A DNA stretch of 64,000 nt, taken from assembly GCF_004359985.1 (NCBI RefSeq), contig NZ_SMRO01000002.1, forward strand, positions 1,874,536 to 1,938,535. Reading direction: 5' to 3'. The notes below the pieces were generated by a model. The model was not told the origin of the DNA. It did no database searches and worked only from the letters and a program-made list of their open reading frames with translations. This document shows positions 21,398 to 31,700 of the stretch, piece after piece. The stretch comes from Paraburkholderia flava (GTDB lineage Bacteria; Pseudomonadota; Gammaproteobacteria; Burkholderiales; Burkholderiaceae). The position numbers and the translations under genes are program-made. Within the stretch, counting starts at the first letter, position 1. The number at the start of each line of letters is the position of its first letter.

Positions 21398-21433
21398 AAA
21401 AAGCCGTTCATCACTCGTATGAACGGCTTTTTT
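21398..21433 (-). terminator. Intrinsic terminator of clpX
   Basis: Stem AAAAGCCGTTCAT / ATGAACGGCTTTT with a 7-nt loop and T run on the minus strand, 24 nt past the clpX stop codon. A-richness on the other side makes it symmetrical. Confidence 0.93.
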
Positions 21434-21456
21434 CCGGAACTCTTTAAGCCGATCAA

Positions 21457-22728
21457 TTAATTCGATCCCGCGACCTTGGGCGCGTCTTCGTAGATCAGCA
21501 GCGGCTTGCCGTCTCCCTCGATGACATTGTCATCGATGATCACCTTGCTGACGCCTTTCATCGCCGGCAGGTCGTACATCACTTCGAGCAAGGCCTGTTC
21601 CAGAATCGAACGCAGCCCGCGAGCGCCCGTCTTGCGGCGGATCGCCTTGAGCGCAACAGCCTGCAGCGCCGCCGGACGGATTTCCAGCTCGACCCGTTCC
21701 ATCGCGAACAGCTTGTGATATTGCTTCACGAGCGCGTTCTTCGGCTCGACAAGGATCTTCATCAGCGCGACTTCGTCGAGCTTGCCGAGCGTCGCCACGA
21801 CGGGCAGACGGCCGATCAGCTCAGGAATCAAACCGAACTTGATCAGATCTTCCGGTTCGACCTCGCGCAGCACTTCGCCGGCGTCGCGATCCTGCTTGCT
21901 TTTCACGCTGGCGCCGAAGCCGATGCCGGTCTTCTCGGTACGATCGACGATGACCTTTTCAAGACCGTCGAATGCGCCGCCGCAGATGAACAGGATGTTC
22001 GTCGTGTCGACCTGGATGAAGTCCTGGTTCGGATGCTTGCGCCCGCCCTGCGGCGGCACCGACGCCATCGTGCCTTCGACCAGCTTCAGCAGCGCCTGCT
22101 GCACGCCTTCGCCGGACACGTCGCGGGTAATCGACGGGTTATCGGACTTGCGGCTGATCTTGTCGATTTCGTCGATGTAGACGATGCCGCGCTGCGCCTT
22201 GTCGACTTCGTAATTGCAGTTCTGCAGCAGCTTCTGGATGATGTTCTCGACGTCTTCACCGACATAGCCGGCTTCCGTCAGCGTGGTCGCGTCGGCGATC
22301 ACGAACGGCACGTTCAGAAGGCGCGCGAGCGTCTGCGCGAGCAGCGTCTTGCCGGAACCCGTCGGGCCGATCAGCAGGATGTTGCTCTTGGACAGCTCGA
22401 TCTCGTCTTTCTTGTCGAGGTGCTTCAGCCGTTTGTAGTGGTTGTACACCGCTACCGCGAGAATTTTCTTCGCGCGTTCCTGGCCGATCACGTATTGATC
22501 GAGGATTTCGCGGATTTCCTGCGGGCTCGGCAGATCGGAACGGGACAAACCCGCCTCGACGCCTGCACCTGCCGCTTCGTCGCGAATGATCTCGTTGCAC
22601 AGGTCGATACATTCATCGCAGATGAATACCGACGGGCCCGCAATCAGTTTCTTGACCTCATGCTGGCTTTTGCCGCAAAACGAGCAATACAGCAGCTTCT
22701 CGCTGTTGGAACCTTTCTTGTCCGCCAT
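21457..22728 (-). CDS. clpX: ATP-dependent Clp protease ATP-binding subunit ClpX
   Basis: AAA+ unfoldase that feeds proteins into ClpP. The 423-residue protein has the N-terminal zinc-binding domain with two Cys pairs (CSFCGKS and CDECIDLC), Walker [13 protein letters not shown], Walker B YIDEIDKI, and the sensor/C-terminal region with the [10 protein letters not shown] motif. The IGFGA-type loop that contacts ClpP is present as TGIGFGAS. The ATG at 22728 ([11 protein letters not shown]) is the family start; 11 upstream in-frame residues are rejected. It lies 195 nt after clpP on the same strand, with no obvious terminator in that gap. Confidence 0.97.
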   Translation of the reverse strand: MADKKGSNSEKLLYCSFCGKSQHEVKKLIAGPSVFICDECIDLCNEIIRDEAAGAGVEAGLSRSDLPSPQEIREILDQYVIGQERAKKILAVAVYNHYKRLKHLDKKDEIELSKSNILLIGPTGSGKTLLAQTLARLLNVPFVIADATTLTEAGYVGEDVENIIQKLLQNCNYEVDKAQRGIVYIDEIDKISRKSDNPSITRDVSGEGVQQALLKLVEGTMASVPPQGGRKHPNQDFIQVDTTNILFICGGAFDGLEKVIVDRTEKTGIGFGASVKSKQDRDAGEVLREVEPEDLIKFGLIPELIGRLPVVATLGKLDEVALMKILVEPKNALVKQYHKLFAMERVELEIRPAALQAVALKAIRRKTGARGLRSILEQALLEVMYDLPAMKGVSKVIIDDNVIEGDGKPLLIYEDAPKVAGSN

Positions 22729-22923
22729 AGATGTATGAGCCTCCGGACACTCGAATGACATGATACGCCGTTTGCCCTACCCCCGCGATCGTCGCGGAGG
22801 CACCGGGCAGCAGCGAGGGCGGCGTGAACCGCAGGCGCTCGGGGCGGGCTTCTCGTTGCGAGATTGTCTCCGGCGGCTGCCCCAAACCGGGCAACTGGTG
22901 CCAGATCCAATCCGTTCGATCGA

Positions 22924-23577
22924 TCAGGGACGCTTGTGCAGTACCTGATCGACGAGGCCGTATGCCTGCGCGTCCTCGCCCGACATGAAGTTGTCGCGAT
23001 CGGTATCGCGTGCGATGCGCTCGACCGGCTGACCGGTATGGTGCGACAGAAGCTGGTTGAGCCGTTCCTTCAGGTACAGGATTTCGCGTGCCTGAATTTC
23101 GATGTCCGACGCCTGACCGCGCGCGCCGCCGAGCGGCTGATGGATCATCACGCGCGAATTCGGCAGCGTGAACCGCTTGCCCTTCGCACCGGCTGCCAGC
23201 AGGAACGCGCCCATACTCGCCGCCAGCCCCATGCACAGCGTCGACACGTCCGGCTTGATGAACTGCATCGTATCGTAGATCGCCATACCCGCCGATACGG
23301 AACCGCCCGGGCTGTTGATGTAGAAGCTGATGTCCTTGTCGGGATTTTCGCTTTCAAGGAACAGCAGCTGCGCGATGACGAGATTCGCCGTCTGGTCGTT
23401 CACTTCACCGACGAGAAACACGAGGCGCTCTTTCAGCAGGCGCGAATAGATGTCGTACGAACGCTCGCCACGGCCGCTCGTCTCGACGACGATCGGCACG
23501 AGACCAAGCGCCTGCGCTTCGAGATCCCTCGACGACTGGGAGGTCAACGTGTCCAGCATTTGGGCGCGAAAGGTCAT
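22924..23577 (-). CDS. clpP: ATP-dependent Clp protease proteolytic subunit ClpP
   Basis: Serine protease forming the tetradecameric chamber that works with ClpX and ClpA. The 217 residues include the propeptide-like N-terminus followed by [24 protein letters not shown]. The catalytic triad is visible: Ser in [11 protein letters not shown], His in VMIHQPLGG, Asp in DTDRDNFMS. It starts at an ATG (MTFRAQML). It lies downstream of tig, but a hairpin terminator stands between them, so a separate promoter is likely. clpX follows. Confidence 0.97.
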   Translation of the reverse strand: MTFRAQMLDTLTSQSSRDLEAQALGLVPIVVETSGRGERSYDIYSRLLKERLVFLVGEVNDQTANLVIAQLLFLESENPDKDISFYINSPGGSVSAGMAIYDTMQFIKPDVSTLCMGLAASMGAFLLAAGAKGKRFTLPNSRVMIHQPLGGARGQASDIEIQAREILYLKERLNQLLSHHTGQPVERIARDTDRDNFMSGEDAQAYGLVDQVLHKRP

Positions 23578-23719
23578 GCAATGGATCCTTGTTGGGATGA
23601 TCGGTACGTGACGGGACAGGTGAGTGCGACAACGCCGTATTCAAGTGCGCGAACTACGGGTTTCGACACTTCCCGCATGGAGACGAACAGTCGAAACAGC
23701 GCGACCTCGCGCACCCATG

Positions 23720-23766
23720 AAAAAACGGCGTGCAGACTGTCTGCTTCGACAGCCGGCACGCCGTTT
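23720..23766 (-). terminator. Terminator or attenuator between tig and clpP
   Basis: On the minus strand, ACGGCGTGC / GCACGCCGT stem enclosing an inner GGCTGTC / GACAGTC hairpin, then TTTTTT. It begins about 10 nt past the tig stop codon. Confidence 0.85.
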
Positions 23767-23775
23767 CAGCGCCGC

Positions 23776-25122
23776 TTAAGCCTGCGCGGTCGCGCTTGCC
23801 AGTTCTTCGAAGCTCACTTCCTTGTCCGTCACCTTGGCCTTGCCCAGCACGAAGTCGACGACGTTGGCTTCAACGACGTACGCTTCCATCTCGGCGAGGC
23901 GCTGCTGGTTCGAATAATACCAGCGGACGACTTCCTTCGGGTCTTCGTAGCTCTTCGCGAATTCGTCCACTTCGGCGCGGATCTGCTCGGGCTTCGCCTG
24001 CAGTTCGTTCGCCTTCACGAGCTCGGCCAGCACGAGGCCGAGCTTCACGCGACGTTCGGCCTGTTCCTTGAACATTTCAGCGGGAATCGGCGCGGTGTCG
24101 GCATTCGGCACGCCGCGTTGCGCGAGGTCCTGACGCGCCATCTCGACGAGGCGTTGCTGGTCCTGTTCGATCAGTGCGTTCGGCACTTCGAGTTCGGAGA
24201 TTTTCAGCAGCGCGTCCATCACCTGGTTCTTCACGATCGACTGCGTGCGACGCTTCGCTTCGCGCTCGAGGTTGTCCTTGATCTCGGCGCGCATCTTCGT
24301 CAGATCGCCGTCGGCGATGCCGAGCGACTTCGCGAATTCGCCGTCGATTTCCGGCAGGTGCGCCCACTCGATCTTCTTCATCGTGATCGTGAACTGCGCG
24401 GTCTTACCGGCGACGTCCTTGCCGTGATAGTCCTCGGGGAACGTCAGGTCGAATTCGCGCGTTTCGCCGACCTTCAGGCCCGCTGCCGCCTTTTCGAATT
24501 CCGGCAGCATCCGGCCTTCGCCGAGCACGAACGCGAAGTCTTCCGCGGTACCGCCCTGGAACGCTTCGTCGCCGAGCTTGCCGATGAAGTCGACCGTCAC
24601 GCGGTCTGTGTCCTTCGCTGCGGTGTCCGTGCCGCCGTCGCCGTGTTCGCCGGCTTCGCCGCGTGCGTGGTAATGCACGCGCTGCTTGCGCAGGATGTCG
24701 AGCGTACGGTCGATTTCGGCTTCGGTGATGCTGGTCGTCGTGCGTTCGATTTCAGCGGTGGCGACGTCGCCCAGCTTCACTTCCGGATAGACCTCGAACG
24801 TCGCGTCGAACGCGTAGTCGCTTTCGGCGGCATCGGCCTTCGGGCTGAAGCTCGGCTGACCGGCGACGCGCAGGTTCTCCGCGCGGCTGATGTCGAAGAA
24901 TTCCTTGCCGACCTTGTCGCTCAGCACCTCGGCTTCCACCTGACCCGAATACTGCTGGGTGACCATCTTGAGGGGGACCTTGCCCGGCCGGAAGCCCGGC
25001 ATCCGCACGTTCTTCGCGAGCTGGCGGATACGGGAATCGATTTCCTTCTGCACGGTGTCTTTCGGCAGGGAAATCGTTACGCGGCGTTCGAGCTTGCCGA
25101 GGTTTTCAACAACGTTAGCCAT
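23776..25122 (-). CDS. tig: Trigger factor, ribosome-bound chaperone
   Basis: Ribosome-associated chaperone and peptidyl-prolyl isomerase that meets nascent chains. The 448 residues show the N-terminal ribosome-binding region ([12 protein letters not shown], containing the GFRxGKxP signature), a central FKBP-type domain around residues 165-250 ([20 protein letters not shown]), and the long helical C-terminal arms. It heads the tig-clpP-clpX-lon block, the classical bacterial arrangement. The ATG at 25122 ([10 protein letters not shown]) is the family start. A terminator right after the stop separates it transcriptionally from clpP. Confidence 0.97.
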   Translation of the reverse strand: MANVVENLGKLERRVTISLPKDTVQKEIDSRIRQLAKNVRMPGFRPGKVPLKMVTQQYSGQVEAEVLSDKVGKEFFDISRAENLRVAGQPSFSPKADAAESDYAFDATFEVYPEVKLGDVATAEIERTTTSITEAEIDRTLDILRKQRVHYHARGEAGEHGDGGTDTAAKDTDRVTVDFIGKLGDEAFQGGTAEDFAFVLGEGRMLPEFEKAAAGLKVGETREFDLTFPEDYHGKDVAGKTAQFTITMKKIEWAHLPEIDGEFAKSLGIADGDLTKMRAEIKDNLEREAKRRTQSIVKNQVMDALLKISELEVPNALIEQDQQRLVEMARQDLAQRGVPNADTAPIPAEMFKEQAERRVKLGLVLAELVKANELQAKPEQIRAEVDEFAKSYEDPKEVVRWYYSNQQRLAEMEAYVVEANVVDFVLGKAKVTDKEVSFEELASATAQA

Positions 25123-25587
25123 GGCTTCAATCGTCCTAAAATTATTCGAGCGAATCAGTTATCTTTGCCGTGCCGTCTGTCGATGTCTGCGTCGGTCCGG
25201 ATGGACTCGCGTCGATCGTATGCCTGTCGCCGCGGGCTCTCAGGCCGCCAGCAGCACGGTTTGGGTCAAAAGAGCCGAATATTTTAGCAAACTATTTGTG
25301 CCGCCAGCCGGGAATCGGTGGCTGTAGCGCGGTTTCATCGGTTTCGATGCTGTTTTTCAGTGCTTTTTGCCATCTCGCGGCGCGATCCACGCGCGCAGTT
25401 CGCACGATTTCCTCGCCCCCTTTTTCCTGTCGCGCGATCGCACGCCGGCTTCCGCTGCCGCCACTCAACCGGATGGCCGCCATGCCGTCCCACATATTCA
25501 ATCGCGCGCGGCATGCTGATAAGCTAGCGGGCGCACGGCACCCAACGAGTTGCCGCCCGAGCCACGATTCCAATCATCAGAGACACC
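25123..25587. other. Divergent intergenic region, tig / glycerate kinase
   Basis: 465 nt holding the upstream regions of the divergent tig and glycerate kinase genes. A locally AT-rich stretch at about 25136-25165 and another near 25275-25300 (GAATATTTTAGCAAAC) are the best places for the tig promoter. I see no RNA gene, repeat or credible small coding frame. Confidence 0.5.
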
Positions 25588-26739
25588 ATGCCCTCACCGC
25601 ATTCGCCGTCCGCGCCTGTCGTCGTCATCGCTCCCGATTCGTTCAAAGGTTCGCTCAGCGCCGAGCAGGTCGCCGAGGCGATCGCGACCGGCATCGCCCG
25701 CGCGCGCCCCGACGTGGTGACACGTCTGTGTCCGATGGCGGACGGCGGCGAAGGCACGCTCGATGCGATGCTCGCGCACGGCGGCGAGCGTCGCCTGCTG
25801 GCGGTGCGCGGCGCGGCCGGTGCGCTGCGCGATGCGGCAGTCGGCCTGCTCGCAGACGGTAGCGCGATCGTCGAAACGGCGGAGGTTGTCGGCATCACGG
25901 ATCCGGTCGGCATGGGTGTGCCCGTCGATGCGCGCAGCACGCGCGGGATAGGCGAAGCGATCGTCGCGCTGCTCGACGCGGGCGTGCGGCGCTTCTTCGT
26001 TGCGCTCGGCGGCAGCAGCACGAACGACGGCGGCGCGGGCCTCCTCGTCGGCCTGGGCCTGCGGCTGTACGACGCACAGAACGAACCGCTCGAGCCGACG
26101 CCCGCCCAATTGCCCCGGCTTGCTCGCATCGATGCATCGCAACTCGATCCGCGACTCGCCGAAGCCAGCTTCACCGGCATGTCGGACGTCGACAATCCGC
26201 TCACCGGCGAGCACGGCGCGACGGCCGTCTTCGGTCCGCAAAAAGGCGTGAAGGCCGAGCAGGTCGAATCGATCGATGCCGCCCTCGCCCATTTCGCCGA
26301 CCTGCTCGAACCGGCGCTCGCGCGCACCGCACGTCAGGCGCCGGGCGCCGGCGCGGCCGGCGGCCTCGGCTTTGCGCTGCACATGCTGGGCGCGCAGTTC
26401 GAAGCGGGCGCCGAAGTGGTCGCGCGCCAGGTCGGCCTCGATGCCGCACTTGCGGGCGCCGACTGGCTGATCACCGGCGAAGGCCGTTCCGACGTGCAGA
26501 CGCTGCACGGCAAGGCGCCGTTCATCGCATGCCGGCATGCACGTGCGGCGGGCGTGCCGGCGTCGCTGCTGTCCGGCGCGGTCGATCCGGCCGCACTGCC
26601 TCGGCTCGCCGAGCATTTCAGCGGCTGCTTCTCACCCGCGCCGGGTCCGATCACGCTCGACGTCGCGATTCGCGACGCGGCGATCCTGCTCGCGAATGAA
26701 GCCGAACAGCTGACGTATCTCAAATACGGCACACGTTGA
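25588..26739 (+). CDS. Glycerate kinase, GarK/GlxK family
   Basis: Phosphorylates glycerate (in this family usually giving 2-phosphoglycerate), feeding the glyoxylate/glycerate route into glycolysis. The 383-residue protein begins with VVVIAPDSFKGSLSAEQVAEAI, the family signature, and contains CPMADGGEGTLDAML, ALGGSSTNDGGAGLL, FGPQKGVK and the C-terminal WLITGEGRSDVQTLHGKAP. No neighbouring glyoxylate carboligase or tartronate semialdehyde reductase is present, so it stands apart from a full glycerate pathway here. The start is the ATG at 25588 following AGAGACACC. Confidence 0.92.
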   Translation: MPSPHSPSAPVVVIAPDSFKGSLSAEQVAEAIATGIARARPDVVTRLCPMADGGEGTLDAMLAHGGERRLLAVRGAAGALRDAAVGLLADGSAIVETAEVVGITDPVGMGVPVDARSTRGIGEAIVALLDAGVRRFFVALGGSSTNDGGAGLLVGLGLRLYDAQNEPLEPTPAQLPRLARIDASQLDPRLAEASFTGMSDVDNPLTGEHGATAVFGPQKGVKAEQVESIDAALAHFADLLEPALARTARQAPGAGAAGGLGFALHMLGAQFEAGAEVVARQVGLDAALAGADWLITGEGRSDVQTLHGKAPFIACRHARAAGVPASLLSGAVDPAALPRLAEHFSGCFSPAPGPITLDVAIRDAAILLANEAEQLTYLKYGTR

Positions 26740-26838
26740 GCAGTCCGTAGAGCGAGGCTGGGCGCGGTGCGTTGACCGGCCGCGCGGATGCGGCAACAAT
26801 CACACCGCCATCCGCCACCACTCACTCCCGGGAAGACC

Positions 26839-27291
26839 ATGAAGGCCTCCACTAAAGCCGGACTCGACCAGTTTCTGACGTACCGACTGCACGTATTGAA
26901 CAAGCTCTCCGAACGAGGCATCGGCGTGCGTTATCAGGAGAAGCTCGGCGTGACGGTGCCCGAAGCGCGCGTGATCGCGTCGGTGGGATCGTTTGGACCG
27001 TTCTCGATCATGGATCTCGCGCGTCACGCGAATCTCGACAAGAGCCAGGCGAGCCGCGCCGCGGAGGCGCTGATCAAGCAAGGTCTGGTGCAACGCGAAT
27101 CGAGCGAAACCGATGGTCGCGTCGTCCTCGTGTCGCTGACGCCTGAAGGACGCGCGCTTTATCGCAAGGTGATGCCGATCGCGCGCAAGTGGAATGAAGA
27201 CTTTTTCGCCAGCCTCGACGAAAAAGAAAAAGTCGTGCTGAGCCGCGCGCTCGACAAGGCCATCGCCAACGCGCAAGGTCGCAACGAGTAG
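26839..27291 (+). CDS. MarR-family transcriptional regulator
   Basis: A 150-residue winged-helix regulator. The DNA-binding core is recognisable: EARVIASVGSFGPFSIMDLARHANLDKSQASRAAEAL (helix-turn-helix) followed by the wing with ETDGRVVLVSLTPEGRALY. The ATG at 26839 is preceded by GGGAAGACC, a good ribosome binding site; the in-frame part back to 26788 is rejected. It lies 99 nt after glycerate kinase on the same strand, so it might be co-transcribed. Its ligand and targets are unknown. It converges on the DUF3999 gene across a perfect 12-bp hairpin. Confidence 0.9.
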   Translation: MKASTKAGLDQFLTYRLHVLNKLSERGIGVRYQEKLGVTVPEARVIASVGSFGPFSIMDLARHANLDKSQASRAAEALIKQGLVQRESSETDGRVVLVSLTPEGRALYRKVMPIARKWNEDFFASLDEKEKVVLSRALDKAIANAQGRNE

Positions 27292-27300
27292 CGATAGATA

Positions 27301-27334
27301 GCGACACGGCACCTCGAACAGCGTGCCGTGTCGC
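27301..27334. terminator. Perfect hairpin between convergent marR and DUF3999 genes
   Basis: 12-bp perfect stem GCGACACGGCAC / GTGCCGTGTCGC with a 10-nt loop, 9 nt after the marR-type stop. There is no T tract, so intrinsic termination is possible but not certain. Confidence 0.55.
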
Positions 27335-27350
27335 GAACGAATTTACCTCG

Positions 27351-28751
27351 TTACGTCCGCGTCCCGCGTGCGAGACGCCACGCGATCGCGGCAAGCGATC
27401 CCACCGCCAGCACGAGCGCAGCCCACAGCACGTAACGACGCGTCGCGTCGTGATCGTCGACGGGCGCGGCCGCAGCGGGCGGCAGAGGCGCCAACGCTCC
27501 GCCGATGCGCGCCGTCGCAATATTCGCCGTCTTGCCGATCACGATGTCCTCGCGTTTCGCGGCAGCCGGCAGCAGCGCCGCGTTGCCGACGGACAGCGTG
27601 AACGGCCCTGCCCCACGCGCGACGAACGTCAACGACGCGGGACGCCAGCCGATCGCCACCGTCAGCGCGCCGCTGCCCAGCCCGCCATTGCGCATGTCGA
27701 CCGCGACACGCCACTCGCGATCGGCATCCGGTGCAAAGTCGAGCGGTGCATTGCTCTGCTCGCCCGCTTTGCCTTGCAATCGATACAGTGTCGTGTCGGA
27801 CACTTCATGCCACGAAGCCTGCGCGTTGGGTCGCGAATACACCGTCGCGCGCACGACCGTGTTCGGCTGCGGCAAACTGAAGCGCAGCCGGTCGACCGGA
27901 TAGGCGCCGCCCGTGTCGAAGTGGTATTCGCCGACCGCCGAACCCGCCTGCGCGACGATGCCTTCGTGCCACTGGCGCGAAGCGGCGGCGTCGGTGGCCT
28001 TCCCTTTCGCCGCAGCATCGCTGGGCAATACTTCGACGTCGATCGACGCGATATCGGGGGCATCGTCGAGCCAGCGTAGCCGCAGATAACGCAGTCGCAA
28101 TCCGTCGAGTGCGATGCGTTCCTGTGCGATCGTGTCGCCCGCATGGCTCGCTTTCAGCAACTGTCCGTCGGGCAGCGGCTGCCAGTTCTGCAGATCGTCG
28201 CTCGCATCGACACCGACGCGTCCCTGATACGTGTCGTTGCGCAGATGCACCTGCAACGCGACTGCGGGCCCGTCGCCCGACCCGAGATCGACGAGATCAA
28301 GCTGCCGCCCCGCCGCACGTGTTGCCGCCGGCGACGCGCGCAGCGATCCGTCCGAACCGATCGTCACGCCGAGCGGCACCGACGGCGCCTGCGCAGCCGA
28401 TGCGGGCAGCGCGAACCACTTCACTGAATGGAGCGTGGTCGGTACCGGTGTGCCTGCCAGCGATGGATCAAGCGGCATGTCGAGCGCGTACGGCACCGGC
28501 TCGCCCGCGCCATTGAACACGCGCACGTCGCCGAGGTCGCCGCGCTGGCTCGCCGCATAGATCACATCGGGCAGCGCCAGCGTGTAGTACGCGGCCTGGC
28601 CGTTGAGATCGAGCGCATACCGGTGGGCGAAGACGTTGGGCGCGCTCGCTGCATCGCCTGCTTCACCTGCGGCGATCGCAAGCGACGACGCAGCCGCGCA
28701 CGCGAAAACCAGTCCCAACGCGGATGCGAATCCGCCACGAAAACCCTTCAT
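27351..28751 (-). CDS. DUF3999-family envelope protein
   Basis: A 466-residue exported membrane protein of unknown function, matching what I know as DUF3999. It has an N-terminal signal peptide (ALGLVFACAAASSLAIAAG), a large periplasmic part with repeated beta-type segments (LRLRYLRLRWLDD, RVGVDASDDLQNWQPLPDG), and one C-terminal membrane helix (YVLWAALVLAVGSLAAIAWRL) with a short basic tail. Its ATG shares one base with the TGA of the upstream DUF2339 gene (TGATG), so translation is probably coupled. That coupling is the best functional clue: the pair likely works as one envelope complex. Confidence 0.8.
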   Translation of the reverse strand: MKGFRGGFASALGLVFACAAASSLAIAAGEAGDAASAPNVFAHRYALDLNGQAAYYTLALPDVIYAASQRGDLGDVRVFNGAGEPVPYALDMPLDPSLAGTPVPTTLHSVKWFALPASAAQAPSVPLGVTIGSDGSLRASPAATRAAGRQLDLVDLGSGDGPAVALQVHLRNDTYQGRVGVDASDDLQNWQPLPDGQLLKASHAGDTIAQERIALDGLRLRYLRLRWLDDAPDIASIDVEVLPSDAAAKGKATDAAASRQWHEGIVAQAGSAVGEYHFDTGGAYPVDRLRFSLPQPNTVVRATVYSRPNAQASWHEVSDTTLYRLQGKAGEQSNAPLDFAPDADREWRVAVDMRNGGLGSGALTVAIGWRPASLTFVARGAGPFTLSVGNAALLPAAAKREDIVIGKTANIATARIGGALAPLPPAAAAPVDDHDATRRYVLWAALVLAVGSLAAIAWRLARGTRT

Positions 28752-31700
28752 CAATGCCCTTCCTCCGTCGAGGTTGCCGCCTCGCCACTTCCGATACGTT
28801 CGACACGCTTCGGCGGTAGCGGCGAAAAATAGCCGATCAGCAACAGCATCACACCGATCCCGATGAACGACACGATACGGGCAAGACCCGTCACGTGCGA
28901 CAGATCGAACAGGAACAGCTTGACGACCGTCAGCGCGAGCAGCCCCGCTCCGACGAACCATAGCGCGCGACGTTTGCTGCGGGTCGCCCAGATTGTCGTC
29001 GCGAGCGCGCAGACGGTCCAGAACACCGACACCGATGCCTGCACGAGCGTCGACTGCGCCATGTCGTCGAACTCGTACGGAATGCCGGTCCAGTGATGCA
29101 GCGTACGCAGCAGCATCGTGTTGAGCCACAGGAACGCGGTCGCGGCGACGAGTATCTGCAACGGCAGTTTGAACGTCTGCAAGGGATCGCGATCGGGCGC
29201 GCCCAGGCGCCGCACCCGTACGAACCAAAGCGCCGCGACCGCGTAGACGACGATCTGCACGAGATCGAGCGGATTGAGCAACGGGACGCGCGCCCAGTTG
29301 CCGCCGTCCTGCGTCAGGTTGGCATAGAACGTCCACAGCCACATCGCGGCGACGAGCGGCGTCGACGCGATCGCGAACAGCCGCACGAGACTGTCGCGGC
29401 GCGCGAGCCACATGCCGGCGAATGCGAACGCGCTCCAGCCGACCAGGAAGACCTGCTGGAAGCCGAACGAATCGAGCACCGCGTCGATGTCGTATGCCGC
29501 GCCGAACCGGTGATGCAACGTGCGCAGCAGCAGCGCGTTGAACCACAGGAAGACAGTCGCGAGCGCCACGTAGTCGAACGCGCGCGGATGCCAGCGCACA
29601 CCGAGCGCGGCAAGCCGGCGCAGCCATACCGTGAGCGCCATCAGCACCAGCAGCTGCGCGACGTCGAGCGGATTAATGATCGGCAACCAGAACAGCGGCG
29701 ACGCATCGCCATCGCTGATCGTGCTCGCGATGCTCCAGCCCCACAGCAACGCGGCGAGCGGTATCGCGCCCCATAGCTGATAAGCACGTGCGAAATGCGC
29801 GACCGGCCAGCGCAGACGTGAACCCACTCCCGCGACTAGCAGAAGCAGCAGTCCGAAGCCGTACGCCCATGCGCTCCAGCTCCATGTCCCTTCGGGCACG
29901 TACGCGCGCAGTTGCCAGTAGCCCTCGAGCGCAAGCAGCCCGCAGAGCGTCCAGAACATCAGCGTGTGCAGCGGCGCGAGCAGCGGTTCGCCGGTGTCGC
30001 GCTGCTGACGCCACAGCAGCAGATAGCCGCAGACAAGCGCGAACGGCCACACGGCCCAGCCGAACACAGCGAACGGCGCACCGTCCGTCACGAACTCGCT
30101 GGCGGCGAGCAGCGCGAGCACCGGCACGAGTGCGAGCGCCGGCCATTCGGCAAGTGGCCACGCAAACTTTCGACGTACTGTGTGCGCGAGCCACGCGGTC
30201 AACAACGCGAACAGCACGAAAGCGTTCGTCGTTGCGTGCTCGGGGTCGGCCGGCGCGTGCTGCAGTATGTGGATGACGATCTCGTTCGCACCGCCGCCGA
30301 TCCACCATGCGAGCCCCCAGACGGCTGCGGCGAGTCCGATGTCCGGCAGCCATGCACGCCACGCACGGGCGTCGCTCCTTCCGTGCAGCAACCAGCCGGT
30401 GAAGAGGCTGCCGAGCGCGATCAGCAGCGTTGCGATGTACGCGCTGTTCAGTATCGGTAGTGTCGTCGCTGGATGATCAAATACGATGCCCACCGCAAAT
30501 GCACCGGCTGCCGCGACCTGCATCGCGAGCCCGAAACCAAGCGGCGCATGACGTCGCTGACGCACACCGAGCCACACGATCGCCGAACCTTCGATCGCCC
30601 ATGCGGCGCTCGTCGTCGGGCCGGAAAACGCGAGCGGAATCGCGAGCGTTGCGAAGATCACCGCGACGGCGAGCATCGCTTCGAACAGCAGTCCGAGGCG
30701 ATCGCGACGACGCATGAGCCACGCGGCGATCGCCAGATAGAACGCCGCAAGCGCAACCGCGCTCCACGCCAGTCCGAACTCGACGCCCTTCAGCAACGCG
30801 GCCTGCAAACCGATCGCGACGATCGGCGTACCGAACACCAGCGTACCGTCGACGTAGTGCAGCAACGCGATCTCACGGCGCACCGCATAGAGCAGCGCGA
30901 TGCCGACGTACATCAGGAAGAACAGAATCAGAAAGGGCTCGGTGCTGGCAAACAGTTCCGGACGATAGGCAGTCACGCCCCACGCCGTGCCGATCGCGAA
31001 CGTGAACGCGAAGCCGAGCAGATTGAGCGGACGCCACGCCTTGAACCACGCGATCGCGAAGATGCCCGCGTTCAGCAGCGCGTAGTAGCTGAACAGCATC
31101 ACGTGACTGCCACCGCCCGTCGCGAGCAGTATCGGTGCAAGGAAGCCGCCCGCAGTGCCCATAAACGCCAGCGACCGTGCATCCTGGCGCACCGCGAGAA
31201 ACGCACTCAACGCGCAGATCGCGATCATCAGCGGAAGCGCGGCGCCCGCGGGCAACAGGTGATACAGACGCGTCGCCGCGAACACGGTCAGATACAGCAC
31301 CCCGACGCCGCCGCCCTGCAGCACGAGCCCATAGGCCCCGCGACGATCGCCGATCCGCCAGCCGATGCCGAGCAGCACGGCCGCCGCGACCGCGACGCCG
31401 GCGAGCCGGAATTCGATCGGCAGCATGTTGTTGTCGGCTGCGTATTTGAGCAGGAACGCAACGCCGAAGAACAACACGACGATCCCGACGCGAACCACCG
31501 TGTTGCCGCCGAACAACCAGTCGCGGGCGGCCTTGAATGCGCGTTCGAAAAGGCTCGGGCCGGCGGGGACTTTCGGAGGGCGCGGAGTGGATGCCGGTGT
31601 GACCGGAGATGCGTCGTCGAATGTGGACGAGGCTTCTCTGGCCAGTTCGGGAGTGCTTGCGGGTATGGCAGCCGTCGTGCGCGATGGTGATGGTGCGTTG

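Noticed and set aside
21279..21400. Sigma-32 heat-shock promoter for lon
   Set aside because: No acceptable CTTGAA and CCCCAT pair at the right spacing could be found by eye.
28752..29627. Upstream extension of the DUF3999 frame
   Set aside because: It runs through the DUF2339 gene in another frame and has Arg/Ala-biased composition; the signal peptide marks the true start at 28751.
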